64,000 nt of DNA from Ruminococcus flavefaciens (lineage in GTDB: Bacteria; Bacillota; Clostridia; Oscillospirales; Ruminococcaceae): assembly GCF_900119075.1 (NCBI RefSeq), contig NZ_FPIP01000003.1, forward strand, positions 1 through 64,000, read 5' to 3'. This document shows, one piece after another, positions 49,223-57,478 of the stretch. Position numbers and translations under genes: made by a program. The notes beneath the pieces were generated by a model. That model did no database searches. It worked only from the letters and a program-made list of their open reading frames with translations, and was not told the origin of the DNA. The first letter of the stretch is position 1. Each line of letters starts with the position of its first letter.

Positions 49223-49248
49223 ACTATTTACTACTTTCTACTCACTAC

Positions 49249-49860
49249 TTACTTTGCATTTCCCTCATGCTGTGCTATCATCATTCTTATATTGTTGTAC
49301 AGATAGGGTTTGAGCTTTTCAAGGGAGCAGGGCTCCTTGTAGAGTATGGCTGAATAGCAGGTGGAGCTAACAAGCTCGATTATCATAAACAGCATTATTT
49401 CGGGGTCCTTTATGCCCTTGGGAGCTTCCGAAAGGAGCTTTTCGTATATGCTGGAGAAGTCCACGTCGTCGTCGGAAACAGGCGAGGTTATGGCTGTCTT
49501 GAATATGCCCCAGCTCAGGTTCTTGGATATGAATGTGAGCAGGGACTGGTTCTCGTTGAGCTGATTTATGATATGGTCGCTGACCTTTATTATCTTTTCC
49601 TCAAATGGGAGAGCGTCCAGCTTGTCCCCAAGGTCAGCTATGGCGTTTTTGAAAAGCTGGCTGGATTTATGGGATATGAGCTTGTTTCTTATGTCGTATT
49701 TATCCTTGAAGTAAAGGTAAAAGGTGCCCTTTGCAACTCCTGCCTTACTGACGATGTCTGTTATGGAAGTCTTGCTGAAGCCCTTTGTGGTGAAGAACTC
49801 GAATGCGGTTTTCAGCAGTGAGTTTTCCTTGAGCTTTTTGTTTGTATCGACCTTTCCCAT
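49249..49860 (-). CDS. TetR-family transcriptional repressor
   Basis: 203 aa. N-terminal helix-turn-helix: AFEFFTTKGFSKTSITDIVS and KAGVAKGTFYLYFKDKYDIR. The C-terminal ligand domain is all-helical without recognisable specificity. It is divergent from an MMPL exporter gene, and three copies of the palindrome TGACTNNNRGTCA lie between the two, one on each promoter region and one in the middle, so it most probably represses both the pump and itself. GTGTGTACTAATGGG region lacks a strong ribosome site; AAAGGTGTG is 8 nt before the ATG. Confidence 0.92.
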   Translation of the reverse strand: MGKVDTNKKLKENSLLKTAFEFFTTKGFSKTSITDIVSKAGVAKGTFYLYFKDKYDIRNKLISHKSSQLFKNAIADLGDKLDALPFEEKIIKVSDHIINQLNENQSLLTFISKNLSWGIFKTAITSPVSDDDVDFSSIYEKLLSEAPKGIKDPEIMLFMIIELVSSTCYSAILYKEPCSLEKLKPYLYNNIRMMIAQHEGNAK

Positions 49861-49883
49861 TAGTACACACCTTTCTTTTCAGC

Positions 49884-50011
49884 CGTTAGCCTTTAGCCCT
49901 TAGCTTGTAGGGGCGACGTTCCGTCGCCCGTTTTTATTGAATGAAGTATTTTTCGGACGGTGTAATGTCGTCACAACACTATTCACTAATCACTAATCAC
50001 TTGTAACTTAC
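49884..50011. repeat. REP with heptamer arrays in the tetR leader
   Basis: CGTTAGC CTTTAGC then CCTTAGC (49884-49904) followed by a GTAG REP with stem GGGCGACG (49907-49929); a second array CACTATT CACTAAT then CACTAAT CACTTGT, AACTTAC spans 49977-50011. Confidence 0.78.
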
Positions 50012-50044
50012 AGCGCAAACAGCAAAGCTGGTTGCGCTGTATTT

Positions 50045-50074
50045 ATTATAGCCCGAAAAATAGAGCCTGTCAAG
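50045..50074 (-). promoter_or_regulatory. Promoter of the TetR gene
   Basis: Minus strand TTGACA, 17-18 nt, TATAAT (-35 at 50069-50074, -10 at 50045-50050). The operator at 50085-50097 abuts its upstream side. Confidence 0.8.
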
Positions 50075-50084
50075 GGCATAAAAG

Positions 50085-50097
50085 TGACTAACGGTCA
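50085..50097. promoter_or_regulatory. TetR operator candidate 1
   Basis: TGACTAACGGTCA, extended to GTGACTAACGGTCAC; first of three related 13-bp palindromes. Confidence 0.65.
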
Positions 50098-50137
50098 CGA
50101 AAAAATCAAGCCGTATTTGTGCAGATATACAAAAATA

Positions 50138-50150
50138 TGACTGAAAGTCA
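50138..50150. promoter_or_regulatory. TetR operator candidate 2
   Basis: TGACTGAAAGTCA, a perfect palindrome outside its central 3 nt. Confidence 0.65.
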
Positions 50151-50169
50151 GTTTTTAATATTTTTGCGG

Positions 50170-50198
50170 TTGACTATTGGTCATTTTTGTAATATACT
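50170..50198 (+). promoter_or_regulatory. Promoter of the MMPL gene with embedded operator
   Basis: TTGACT, 17 nt, TATACT. The third palindrome TGACTATTGGTCA (50171-50183) covers the -35 box and part of the spacer, so a bound repressor would exclude RNA polymerase. Confidence 0.75.
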
Positions 50199-50217
50199 AT
50201 GTAATAACAACGATAAA

Positions 50218-50331
50218 CGGGCGTATATTGAATGTCCGCCGAGCATTTTCCTCTTTCTGTTTCCTTTCCCAAAGCAGTTAAGATTATTCTCCTAAAGGTA
50301 TAACGGCTGGCGGACTTTCAATATATGCTCG
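50218..50331 (+). promoter_or_regulatory. Structured leader with long inverted repeat
   Basis: CGGGCGTATATTGAATGTCC followed by GCC (50218-50240) pairs with GGCGGACTTTCAATATATGC followed by TCG (50309-50331) with few mismatches; the 68-nt loop is pyrimidine-rich in its first half. It lies between the promoter and the MMPL start and ends ~27 nt before the ATG. Confidence 0.6.
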
Positions 50332-50358
50332 TAAAATCATAAAGAAAGGATCGATAAT

Positions 50359-52458
50359 ATGCTGAAATTCGGTGAATGGATAGCAAAGCACCGCGTACTG
50401 ATACTTATATTCGGCGTGGTAATGCTTCTGCCATCGGCAATGGGCTACCTGAAAACCCGTGTAAACTACGATATACTATCCTATCTGCCAAAGGATATAA
50501 ACACTATGGTGGGACAGGATATACTGAAAGAGCAGTTCGGAAACGGCGGCTTCTCCCTTGTAATGGTGGAGGGAATGAGCGACAAGGACGTGGCGGCGAC
50601 TGCCGATAAGATAGCCGCTGTCGACCACGTTTCAAACGTTGTCTGCTACCAGTCCATGACAGGCTGTACTATACCGAAGGAGATACTTCCTGCGGATATC
50701 TACGACTTCTTCAACAAGGGCGACAACACCATGATGGCGGTATTCTTTGACGATACCACATCGGCGGACTCAACACTGAACGCTGTTGAGGAGATAAGAG
50801 GAATAGCCTCAAATCAGTGCTTCGTCAGCGGAATGTCTGCCATAACCCTTGACATGAAGAATATCACAGAGAATGAGACGCTCATATATGCGGCTATTGC
50901 TGCGGTACTCACAAGCATAGTTCTTATGGTGACTATGGATTCCTTCCTGATACCCGTATTCTTTATGCTCAGCATAGGCTTCGCGGTAGTCTGGAACCTC
51001 GGCTCAAATATCCTCCTTGGCGAGATATCCTTTATAACACAGGCTCTTGCAATGGTTCTGCAGCTTGGCGTTACGATGGACTACTCTATATTCCTGTGGC
51101 ACAGCTACAAGGAACAGCAGAAGTACTACCCTGATAGCAGGCAGGACGCAATGGCACACGCTATCGCGGCTACTATCACATCAGTTGTGGGAAGCTCATT
51201 CACAACAGTTGCAGGCTTCCTTGCAATGTGCTTCATGACATTCACACTTGGTCTTGACCTCGGTATCGTAATGGCAAAGGGCGTTGTATGCGGCGTTATC
51301 TCCTGCGTAACAGTGCTCCCTGCAATGATACTTCTCTTTGACAAGGCTATAGCAAAGACCTCACACAAGGATTTCCTTCCCGGCTTCAAGCGCACATCTT
51401 CATTCATCGTAAAGAACTCATGGATATTCCTTACAGCGGCTATCGTAGCCCTTATACCTGCTCTTTACGGCAATAACCACTACGGTGTTTACTACAAGCT
51501 GGACAGCACGCTCCCAAAGCATCTGGACAGTGTTATCGCCAACACAAAGCTTGCCGAGGAGTACAATATGAACAGCACCCATATCCTCATGGTCAAATCG
51601 GATATGAGCGCTAAGGACGCAAACAAAATGCTCGGCGAGATAAAGGACGTTGACGGTGTTCAGTTCGCGGCAGGCTTCAATTCGCTGGTGGGCTCGGCTG
51701 TTCCCGAGGAGGTCGTTCCCGACGAGATAAGAGATGTCCTGAAGAGCGACGAGTGGCAGATAATGCTTATCGGCTCTGAGTACGAGGTAGCCTCTGACGA
51801 GGTAAATGCTCAGGTCGGCAGGATAGATGATATTGCCCATAAGTACGATCCCGACAGTATGCTCATCGGTGAAGCTCCTGCAACAAAGGACCTCATCACT
51901 ATCACCGACAGGGACTTCAAGGTAGTAAATCTTCTGTCTATCGGCGCTATATTCCTTATCATAGCATTCACATTCAAGTCCATATCGCTCCCTGTGATAC
52001 TTGTATCGGTCATCGAGCTGGCTATCATGATAAACCTCGGCACAGCCTATTACACAGGTTCAAAGCTGTCGTTCATAGCTCCTATAGTAATAGGAACCAT
52101 ACAGCTTGGCGCGACAGTTGACTATGCGATACTCATGACCACAAGATACCGCACCGAGAGACACAGCGGCAAGGACAAAAAGGAGTCCGTCGGTATCGCT
52201 CTCAGCACCTCCATAAAGTCCATAATCACATCGGCTCTGGGCTTCTTCGCCGCTACGGTAGGCGTTGCGCTCTACTCCGATATCGGTCTTATCTCGGAGC
52301 TGTGTATGCTCCTTGCAAGAGGTGCGCTTATCTCAATGGTGGTAGTAATAGTAACACTGCCGTCAATGTTCATGGTATTTGATAAGCTTATCTGCAAGAC
52401 AAGCGCAGGCTTCCTGCCAAAGGAAGAAAAGTACACATACAGATTCAAAAACGCTTAA
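50359..52458 (+). CDS. MMPL/RND-family exporter
   Basis: 699 aa, two repeats of one span, a large extracytoplasmic domain and five or six spans. Blocks: NYDILSYLPKDINTMVGQDI (first loop), LQLGVTMDYSIFLWHSYKEQ (conserved Asp of the proton relay), VVGSSFTTVAGFLAMCFMTF, and in the second half TIQLGATVDYAILMTTRYRT and STSIKSIITSALGFFAATVG. These proteins export lipids, drugs or peptides using the proton gradient. AAAGGATCGATA precedes the ATG. The gene forms an operon with a secreted heptad-repeat protein and is controlled by a divergent TetR. Confidence 0.93.
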   Translation: MLKFGEWIAKHRVLILIFGVVMLLPSAMGYLKTRVNYDILSYLPKDINTMVGQDILKEQFGNGGFSLVMVEGMSDKDVAATADKIAAVDHVSNVVCYQSMTGCTIPKEILPADIYDFFNKGDNTMMAVFFDDTTSADSTLNAVEEIRGIASNQCFVSGMSAITLDMKNITENETLIYAAIAAVLTSIVLMVTMDSFLIPVFFMLSIGFAVVWNLGSNILLGEISFITQALAMVLQLGVTMDYSIFLWHSYKEQQKYYPDSRQDAMAHAIAATITSVVGSSFTTVAGFLAMCFMTFTLGLDLGIVMAKGVVCGVISCVTVLPAMILLFDKAIAKTSHKDFLPGFKRTSSFIVKNSWIFLTAAIVALIPALYGNNHYGVYYKLDSTLPKHLDSVIANTKLAEEYNMNSTHILMVKSDMSAKDANKMLGEIKDVDGVQFAAGFNSLVGSAVPEEVVPDEIRDVLKSDEWQIMLIGSEYEVASDEVNAQVGRIDDIAHKYDPDSMLIGEAPATKDLITITDRDFKVVNLLSIGAIFLIIAFTFKSISLPVILVSVIELAIMINLGTAYYTGSKLSFIAPIVIGTIQLGATVDYAILMTTRYRTERHSGKDKKESVGIALSTSIKSIITSALGFFAATVGVALYSDIGLISELCMLLARGALISMVVVIVTLPSMFMVFDKLICKTSAGFLPKEEKYTYRFKNA

Positions 52459-52581
52459 TGGCTTCAGCGGGGAGCCCCCGCAGGCATTTTCGCGTTTCAC
52501 TTCTTGTGGAGCACGATTTTTATTCCGCGCATTAAGCCGTATCTAAATTGTAACACATACACATATAAAGGAGAGATAGAT

Positions 52582-55296
52582 ATGAGAAAGCTAAATAAGA
52601 TAATGGCAGCACTTGTAGCTGCGGCAGTATCCGCAGGCGCTACAGGTTCTATAGCATACGCAAACAGCAGCAAGGAGCAGGACGCTCCTCAGGTCAAGGA
52701 GAAAAAAGAGACAGCGGAAAGCGCTTCAAGAGCTGATAACGGCGAGAACGCCTACAAGGACGAGACGGTTTACGTCCTCTGCAACAGCGATTCCTCAGTC
52801 AAGAACGTAGTCGTAAGCGACTGGCTGAAAAATGCTCCCGCACTGTCAAGCATTTCCGATATATCCGACCTCAGCGACATCGTCAACGTAAAGGGCGACG
52901 AGACCTTTGAGGTATCAGGTGAGAAAATAAGCTGGAATGCTGACGGCGACGACATCTACTACAAGGGCAATTGCAAAAAGGACCTGCCCGTTGATGTTAC
53001 TATGGAGTACTTCCTCGACGGCAAAAAGGTAACTCCCGAGAGTATCGTAGGCAAGAGCGGACACCTTGTTATCCGCTGGACATACAAGAACAACCAGAAG
53101 GTCACAAAGAAGATAGGCGGCACTGACAAGGAGATATATACTCCTTTCATGGCTGCAAGTGCGGCTCTGCTCAGCACTGACAAGTACCTTAACGTAGAGG
53201 TCACAAACGGCAAGGTCATCTCAGACGGCGAAAAGCTCATCGTTGTGGGCATGGCATTCCCCGGTCTGGGCGAGAGCCTTGACCTCGGCAGGATAGAGGG
53301 CATGGACGTTGATATCCCCGAGAGCTTCGAGCTTTCCGCAGACGTAAGAGGATTCGAGATGAACACCTCTGTTACAGTGGTATCCAACGAGATATTTTCA
53401 CAGCTGGATCTTGACGAGACAGTTGACATAGACGACGTTATGGGCAAGCTCAGGGAGCTCAGTGACGGCGCAAAGAAGCTCACCGACGGTACAGCTTCAC
53501 TCTATGACGGCGTCAAGAAGCTCAACGGCGGCGCAGGCGACCTTACAAGCGGTATCGACAAGTTATTATCAGGCTCTGCGGAGCTCAAAAACGGCGCGGC
53601 AGACCTTAATAACGGCGCTAAGAAGCTGGCTGACGGAGCTAAGACTCTCTCGGATTCCACAGGCAAATTCTCCGCAGGTCTCGGCAGCGCAAAGGACGGC
53701 TCCGCTAAATTAAAGGACGGTATCGGTCAGGTAAGCGGCGGCGCAGCACAGCTCTCAGAGGGTATAGGCTCTGCAAAGAACGGTTCTGCGGCACTGGTCG
53801 ACGGCTTCGGCAAGGTAAGCGCAGGCGCAGACGCCCTCAGCAGCGGTCTCAAGGACGCAAAGACAGGCTCGGACGCTATGACGGAGGGCTTCACAAAGGT
53901 AAACGAGGGCGCAGCAGCTCTCAAAACAGGCGCAGATACTCTCAGCGGCGGCGTTGGCAAGCTCACAGACGGCAGCAAGCAGGTCAAGGACGGCTCTGCA
54001 AAGCTTTCCACAGGCGCGGCTGCACTTAACGACGGAGCTGCAAAGCTCAGCGAGTCCGCAGGACAGATGTCAACAGGAATAGGCTCTGCAAAGAGCGGCG
54101 CAGACAGCCTTGCAGAGGGTATTGCAAGCGCTAAGACAGGCGCGGCTTCACTGGTAAGCGGAGCTGACGCTCTCACAGCAGGAGCTTCACAGCTCAGCGA
54201 CGGCATAGCACAGGCAGGAGCTTCTCTTGACACAACTATCACAGCAAACGAGCAGGCTCTTGCAGCATTGCAGGCATTATATCAGCAGTCTCCTTCACAG
54301 GAGCTTGCTGTGGCAATAGGCACATTACAGCAGACTATCGACGGTCAGAAGCAGATAGCGGCTTCTATGGCAGAGGGCGGAGCTCTCAGCACAGGTGCGG
54401 CTTCAGTAAAGAGCGGCGCAGCACAGCTTGGCGGCGGACTTGGACAGCTCAGCACAGGTCTTGAAGCTGCACAGGGCGGTTCTGCGGCATTACAGCAGGG
54501 ACTTTCAAAGCTTGACGCGGGCGGCAAGGCACTGGCAGCAGGAGCTTCACAGCTTTCGGGCTCTACAGCACAGCTCTCAAAGGGCGCGGCAGACCTGAGC
54601 ACAGGCGCGGCTGCACTTGACGGCGGTATCGGTACTCTCGCAGGGGGCAGCGGTCAGCTTCTTGGCGGTCTGGATTCTCTTGTAAAGGGACTTGAACAGC
54701 TCAGCGGCGGAAATACCAAACTCAATGCAGGTCTTGGAAAGCTCTCGGCAGGCGCGGTTGACCTCAGCGGCGGTATCGGACAGCTCTCAAACGGCGCAGC
54801 AGCTCTTGACAGCGGTCTTGCACAGCTCGCACAGGGTTCACTCACACTTAACGGCGGACTTGGACAGCTCAGCACAGGAGCAGCAGACCTTGACGGCGGA
54901 CTTGCACAGCTCTACGGCGGCAGCTCACAGCTCAGCGGCGGCGCAAAGACTCTGTATGATTCAATAAAGCTTCTCAGCGGCGGCGCAGGCAAGCTCTCAG
55001 ACGGCTCTGTGGCTCTGTACAACGGTATCGGCACATTAAAGGACGGCGGCAAGACTCTTGCTGACGGCACTCAGAAGCTGGAGGACGGTGCAAAGGAGCT
55101 CAACGACGGTATGGTCAAATTCAACGACGAGGGCATATCAGTCCTCACAGGCGCAGTTGACAAGGCTCTGCCTGAGATGATAGACACATTCAAGGCGCTG
55201 AGAGAGGCTTCGCAGGAGTACAACAGCTACTCAGGCATCTCGGATAAAATGGACGGCAGCGTCAAGTTCATCTATCTGGTAGACGGAGCTAAGTAA
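52582..55296 (+). CDS. Secreted protein with ~50 x-x-x-Leu-x-x-Gly heptads
   Basis: 904 aa. Signal peptide (KIMAALVAAAVSAGATGSIA), a ~270-aa N-terminal folded part (ETVYVLCNSDSSVKNVVVSD, GKSGHLVIRWTYKNNQKVTK), then about 530 residues of continuous heptads such as LSDGAKKLTDGTASLYDG and LSSGLKDAKTGSDAMTEG, interrupted near 54240-54380 by a short non-repeat helix (LAALQALYQQSPSQELAVAI). No C-terminal membrane span, unlike YhgE/Pip proteins that share this heptad. The start at 52582 follows AAAGGAGAGATAGAT; an upstream TTG or GTG frame lacks a site. Operon with MMPL suggests a periplasm-spanning or wall partner of the pump. Confidence 0.9.
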   Translation: MRKLNKIMAALVAAAVSAGATGSIAYANSSKEQDAPQVKEKKETAESASRADNGENAYKDETVYVLCNSDSSVKNVVVSDWLKNAPALSSISDISDLSDIVNVKGDETFEVSGEKISWNADGDDIYYKGNCKKDLPVDVTMEYFLDGKKVTPESIVGKSGHLVIRWTYKNNQKVTKKIGGTDKEIYTPFMAASAALLSTDKYLNVEVTNGKVISDGEKLIVVGMAFPGLGESLDLGRIEGMDVDIPESFELSADVRGFEMNTSVTVVSNEIFSQLDLDETVDIDDVMGKLRELSDGAKKLTDGTASLYDGVKKLNGGAGDLTSGIDKLLSGSAELKNGAADLNNGAKKLADGAKTLSDSTGKFSAGLGSAKDGSAKLKDGIGQVSGGAAQLSEGIGSAKNGSAALVDGFGKVSAGADALSSGLKDAKTGSDAMTEGFTKVNEGAAALKTGADTLSGGVGKLTDGSKQVKDGSAKLSTGAAALNDGAAKLSESAGQMSTGIGSAKSGADSLAEGIASAKTGAASLVSGADALTAGASQLSDGIAQAGASLDTTITANEQALAALQALYQQSPSQELAVAIGTLQQTIDGQKQIAASMAEGGALSTGAASVKSGAAQLGGGLGQLSTGLEAAQGGSAALQQGLSKLDAGGKALAAGASQLSGSTAQLSKGAADLSTGAAALDGGIGTLAGGSGQLLGGLDSLVKGLEQLSGGNTKLNAGLGKLSAGAVDLSGGIGQLSNGAAALDSGLAQLAQGSLTLNGGLGQLSTGAADLDGGLAQLYGGSSQLSGGAKTLYDSIKLLSGGAGKLSDGSVALYNGIGTLKDGGKTLADGTQKLEDGAKELNDGMVKFNDEGISVLTGAVDKALPEMIDTFKALREASQEYNSYSGISDKMDGSVKFIYLVDGAK
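53455..55130 (+). repeat. Coding repeat region of the heptad protein
   Basis: 21-bp and 42-bp quasi-repeats encoding L-x-x-G-x-x-x units; GGCGCAGC, CTCAGC and GGACTTGGACAGCTCAGC recur many times, which makes slippage or recombination likely. Confidence 0.85.
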
Positions 55297-55300
55297 TAAT

Positions 55301-55326
55301 GTAGGGAACGGCGCCCTCGCCGTTCC
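55301..55326 (+). repeat. REP palindrome after the heptad-protein gene
   Basis: GTAG plus GGAACGGCGCCCTCGCCGTT and CC, directly after the stop codon. Confidence 0.75.
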
Positions 55327-55328
55327 AC

Positions 55329-55519
55329 AAAAAAGGCAGTCCGTAATCGCAACACTTATATAGAAGCTTACAGTTAATTATGGGGGAAACCTTTCTGAGG
55401 GAAGGTTCCTCTGACGGAGGCGCGCCCCTCTGTCAGAGGGCCCCTTTTTCAAAAGGGGTTCTCTCAATAATAATTATAAAACTTCTATATGAGTATCATG
55501 GTTATGGACTGCCTTTTTT
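55329..55519 (+). terminator. Terminator split by a MITE-like insertion (locus 3)
   Basis: AAAAAAGGCAGTCC (55329-55342) and GGACTGCCTTTTTT (55506-55519) are perfectly complementary. Without the insert the loop is GTAT, nearly the same terminator as at 49133-49163 (loop ATAT). Confidence 0.88.
55346..55502 (+). mobile_element. MITE-like element, copy 3 (157 bp, interior replaced)
   Basis: TA on both sides (55344-55345, 55503-55504). Both ends match copies 1 and 2 (CGCAACACTTATATAGAAGC; ACTTCTATATGAGTATCATG) but the centre is shorter and different: CCTCTGACGGAGGCGCGCCC with CTCTGTCAGAGG. The first base after CG differs (AT instead of AC). Confidence 0.85.
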
Positions 55520-55701
55520 ATTCGTAATGCGTAATTAGTATATTTTGTAGGGGCGGCGTTCCGCCGCCCGTGCTAATAATATCGTAAGACGCGGGCGCCC
55601 AAAGGGCGCCCCTACAAATGGGTAAAAACTAAGGGCGGATAATATCCGCCCCTACAGGGAACGCCGCCCTCGGCGTTCCCTACTAATTACTAATCACTAA
55701 A
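55520..55701. repeat. REP cluster with heptamers upstream of the aspartate kinase stop
   Basis: ATTCGTA ATGCGTA then ATTAGTA (55520-55540), a GTAG REP with stem GGGCGGCG (55547-55569), an inverted REP with stem GGGCGCCC (55593-55615), an inverted GGGCGGATAATATCCGCCC plus CTAC (55634-55655), a GGAACGCCG/CGGCGTTCC hairpin (55656-55680) and heptamers TACTAAT TACTAAT then CACTAAA. Confidence 0.82.
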
Positions 55702-55702
55702 T

Positions 55703-57040
55703 TTACTGCTTCTCGGAGTTGATGAACATATCGTATATCCTGCGGATAGCCTCTGGGAGGTCGTTCTCGCTTACGCCGATGATAACGTTCAGCTCGCTGG
55801 AGCCCTGATCTATCATCTTAACGTTGATACGCGCATGAGCCATAGAAGCAAATATACGTGCAACAGTACCGCGTGTGTTCTTCATTCTGCGTCCAACGAC
55901 TGCTAAAAGTGCGATACCGTCCTCTATTTCCAGATGATCTGGAGCAACAGCCTTGCGGAGGTCTGCAAGCACCTTGTCGCGTACTGTGTCAAGCTTCTCG
56001 GTGCTGAGAGTAATGCTCATGGTGTCGATACCGGAGGGCATATGCTCGAATGAAAGACCGTTGTCGTAGAGCACCTTGAGTACCTTCATACCGAAGCCTG
56101 CTTCGTTGTTCATCATAGCCTTTTCGATATTGATAGTGCTGAAGCCCTTCTTGCCTGCGATACCTGTGATAGTATGGCTGAGGCTCTCCCTGCTGAAGTT
56201 GTAATCGTCGCCGACGATCATAGTGCCTGCGTCCTCGGGAGCGTTTGTGTTTCTGATATTTATCGGGATACCTGCTGAGCGTACTGGGAAGATAGCGTCC
56301 TCGTGGAGAACAGAAGCTCCCATGTAAGCAAGCTCGCGGAGCTCACGGTATGTGATGACCTCGATAACGTCGGGCTTGTCAACTATTCTCGGATCAGCTA
56401 CGAGGAATCCGGAAACGTCTGTCCAGTTCTCGTAGATATCAGCCTTTACAGCGTTTGCAATGATAGAGCCTGTAACGTCAGAGCCGCCGCGTGAGAATGT
56501 CTTGATGAAGCCCTCTGTAGTTCTGCCGTAGAAGCCCGGAATAACAGCGTTATCCAGTCCCTTGAGCTTTTCGCGTACAGCCTTTACAGTGTCGTCAAGG
56601 AGAAGTGAGCCCTTTGTATCGAAGATGATAACGTCAGCTGCGTCAACGAATGTAAAGTCCAGATACTTTGCAAGCACCTTGCCGTTGAGGTACTCGCCGC
56701 GGCTTGCAGCGAAGTCCTTGGTAGGACGAGCCTTGAGCTCCTTAATGATAGCGTCGAACTCGCTGTCAAGTGACATATCGATGCCCAGCTCGGAAATAAT
56801 GCCGTTATAGCGGTCCTTTATCATCTGGAAGTCCTTTGAGAAATCCATGCCGCTGCTTGCCAGCTCGCAGCACTTGTAGAGCATATCAGTTACCTTGATA
56901 TCGTCGGAAAATCTCTTTCCGGGAGCAGAGGGAACAACGTATCTGCGCTTGTCATCGCTCTTGATGATAGCAGCTACCTTTTTGAACTGATTTGCGTCGG
57001 CAAGGGAGCTTCCGCCGAACTTAACGACCTTATTACTCAT
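55703..57040 (-). CDS. lysC: Aspartate kinase
   Basis: 445 aa. First step of Lys/Thr/Met synthesis. N-terminal kinase domain: SNKVVKFGGSSLADANQFKK, VIPGFYGRTTEGFIKTFSRG with GSDVTGSIIANAVKADIYEN, VTYRELRELAYMGASVLHED. Two C-terminal ACT domains (about 300-445; NIEKAMMNNEAGFGMKVLKV, SELNVIIGVSENDLPEAIRR) point to feedback control. MSNKVVKFGG at 57040 is the start: the ATG at 57049 would overlap the AAAGGA site. Confidence 0.95.
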   Translation of the reverse strand: MSNKVVKFGGSSLADANQFKKVAAIIKSDDKRRYVVPSAPGKRFSDDIKVTDMLYKCCELASSGMDFSKDFQMIKDRYNGIISELGIDMSLDSEFDAIIKELKARPTKDFAASRGEYLNGKVLAKYLDFTFVDAADVIIFDTKGSLLLDDTVKAVREKLKGLDNAVIPGFYGRTTEGFIKTFSRGGSDVTGSIIANAVKADIYENWTDVSGFLVADPRIVDKPDVIEVITYRELRELAYMGASVLHEDAIFPVRSAGIPINIRNTNAPEDAGTMIVGDDYNFSRESLSHTITGIAGKKGFSTINIEKAMMNNEAGFGMKVLKVLYDNGLSFEHMPSGIDTMSITLSTEKLDTVRDKVLADLRKAVAPDHLEIEDGIALLAVVGRRMKNTRGTVARIFASMAHARINVKMIDQGSSELNVIIGVSENDLPEAIRRIYDMFINSEKQ

Positions 57041-57084
57041 ATATATCATTCCTTTATAACATTGATAATTTTATAGCAATATAT

Positions 57085-57113
57085 ATTATATGCTATTTCA
57101 CGTATGAAATCAA
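57085..57113 (-). promoter_or_regulatory. Promoter of the aspartate kinase gene
   Basis: Minus strand TTGATT, 17 nt, TATAAT, about 40 nt before the start; no room for a lysine riboswitch. Confidence 0.72.
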
Positions 57114-57203
57114 TTGACAGAAAGTCGAATTTCACCGCAGTAAAAACTGTGTTTTTGGTGAATACGCTTGTACGCCGCTGACGGACAGCACAGAGCTATA
57201 GCT

Positions 57204-57279
57204 TGTAGGGGCCGGCGTCTCCGACAGCCCGTCAGTTTTGCTAAAATTCGGGGACGTCGAGGACGCCGTCCCCTACACA
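57204..57279. repeat. Facing REP pair upstream of the aspartate kinase gene
   Basis: GTAG REP with stem GGGCCGGC/GCC...GCCC type (57204-57230) and inverted REP GGGGACGTCGAGGACGCCGT ending CCCCTAC (57251-57277). Heptamers AATTATG CATTATG then AATTGAA (57294-57314) follow. Confidence 0.75.
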
Positions 57280-57312
57280 TCTGATTAAACAGCAATTATG
57301 CATTATGAATTG

Positions 57313-57435
57313 AAAAGAGACTGCCGAAGGGGAGCCCCCTCTGGCGGATTCGCAGGTTACTAAATATGAGCCGTAAGTTTACGGCTCGGTAGCCCGCTTT
57401 TTCCGTTAAGGGGAGCAGCCTAAGCAGTCCCTTTT
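57313..57435. terminator. Terminator with an 81-bp structured loop insert (B3)
   Basis: Arms AAAAGAGACTGC (57313-57324) and GCAGTCCCTTTT (57424-57435). The loop repeats the 33.6-kb element almost exactly: AAGGGGAGC at 57327 and 57408 (81 bp apart), GAGCCGTAAGTTTACGGCTC and AAGGGGAGCAGCCTAA. It terminates the nfn-rex transcript. Confidence 0.82.
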
Positions 57436-57478
57436 AGTTTTATTTGATTCATATAGCGCCGTAAGCGTTCGAGCTGGC

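Noticed and set aside
53462..54967. Alternative-frame and antisense ORFs in the heptad-repeat gene
   Set aside because: Produced by the periodic 21-bp coding repeat; Ser/Ala/Pro-rich translations without motifs.
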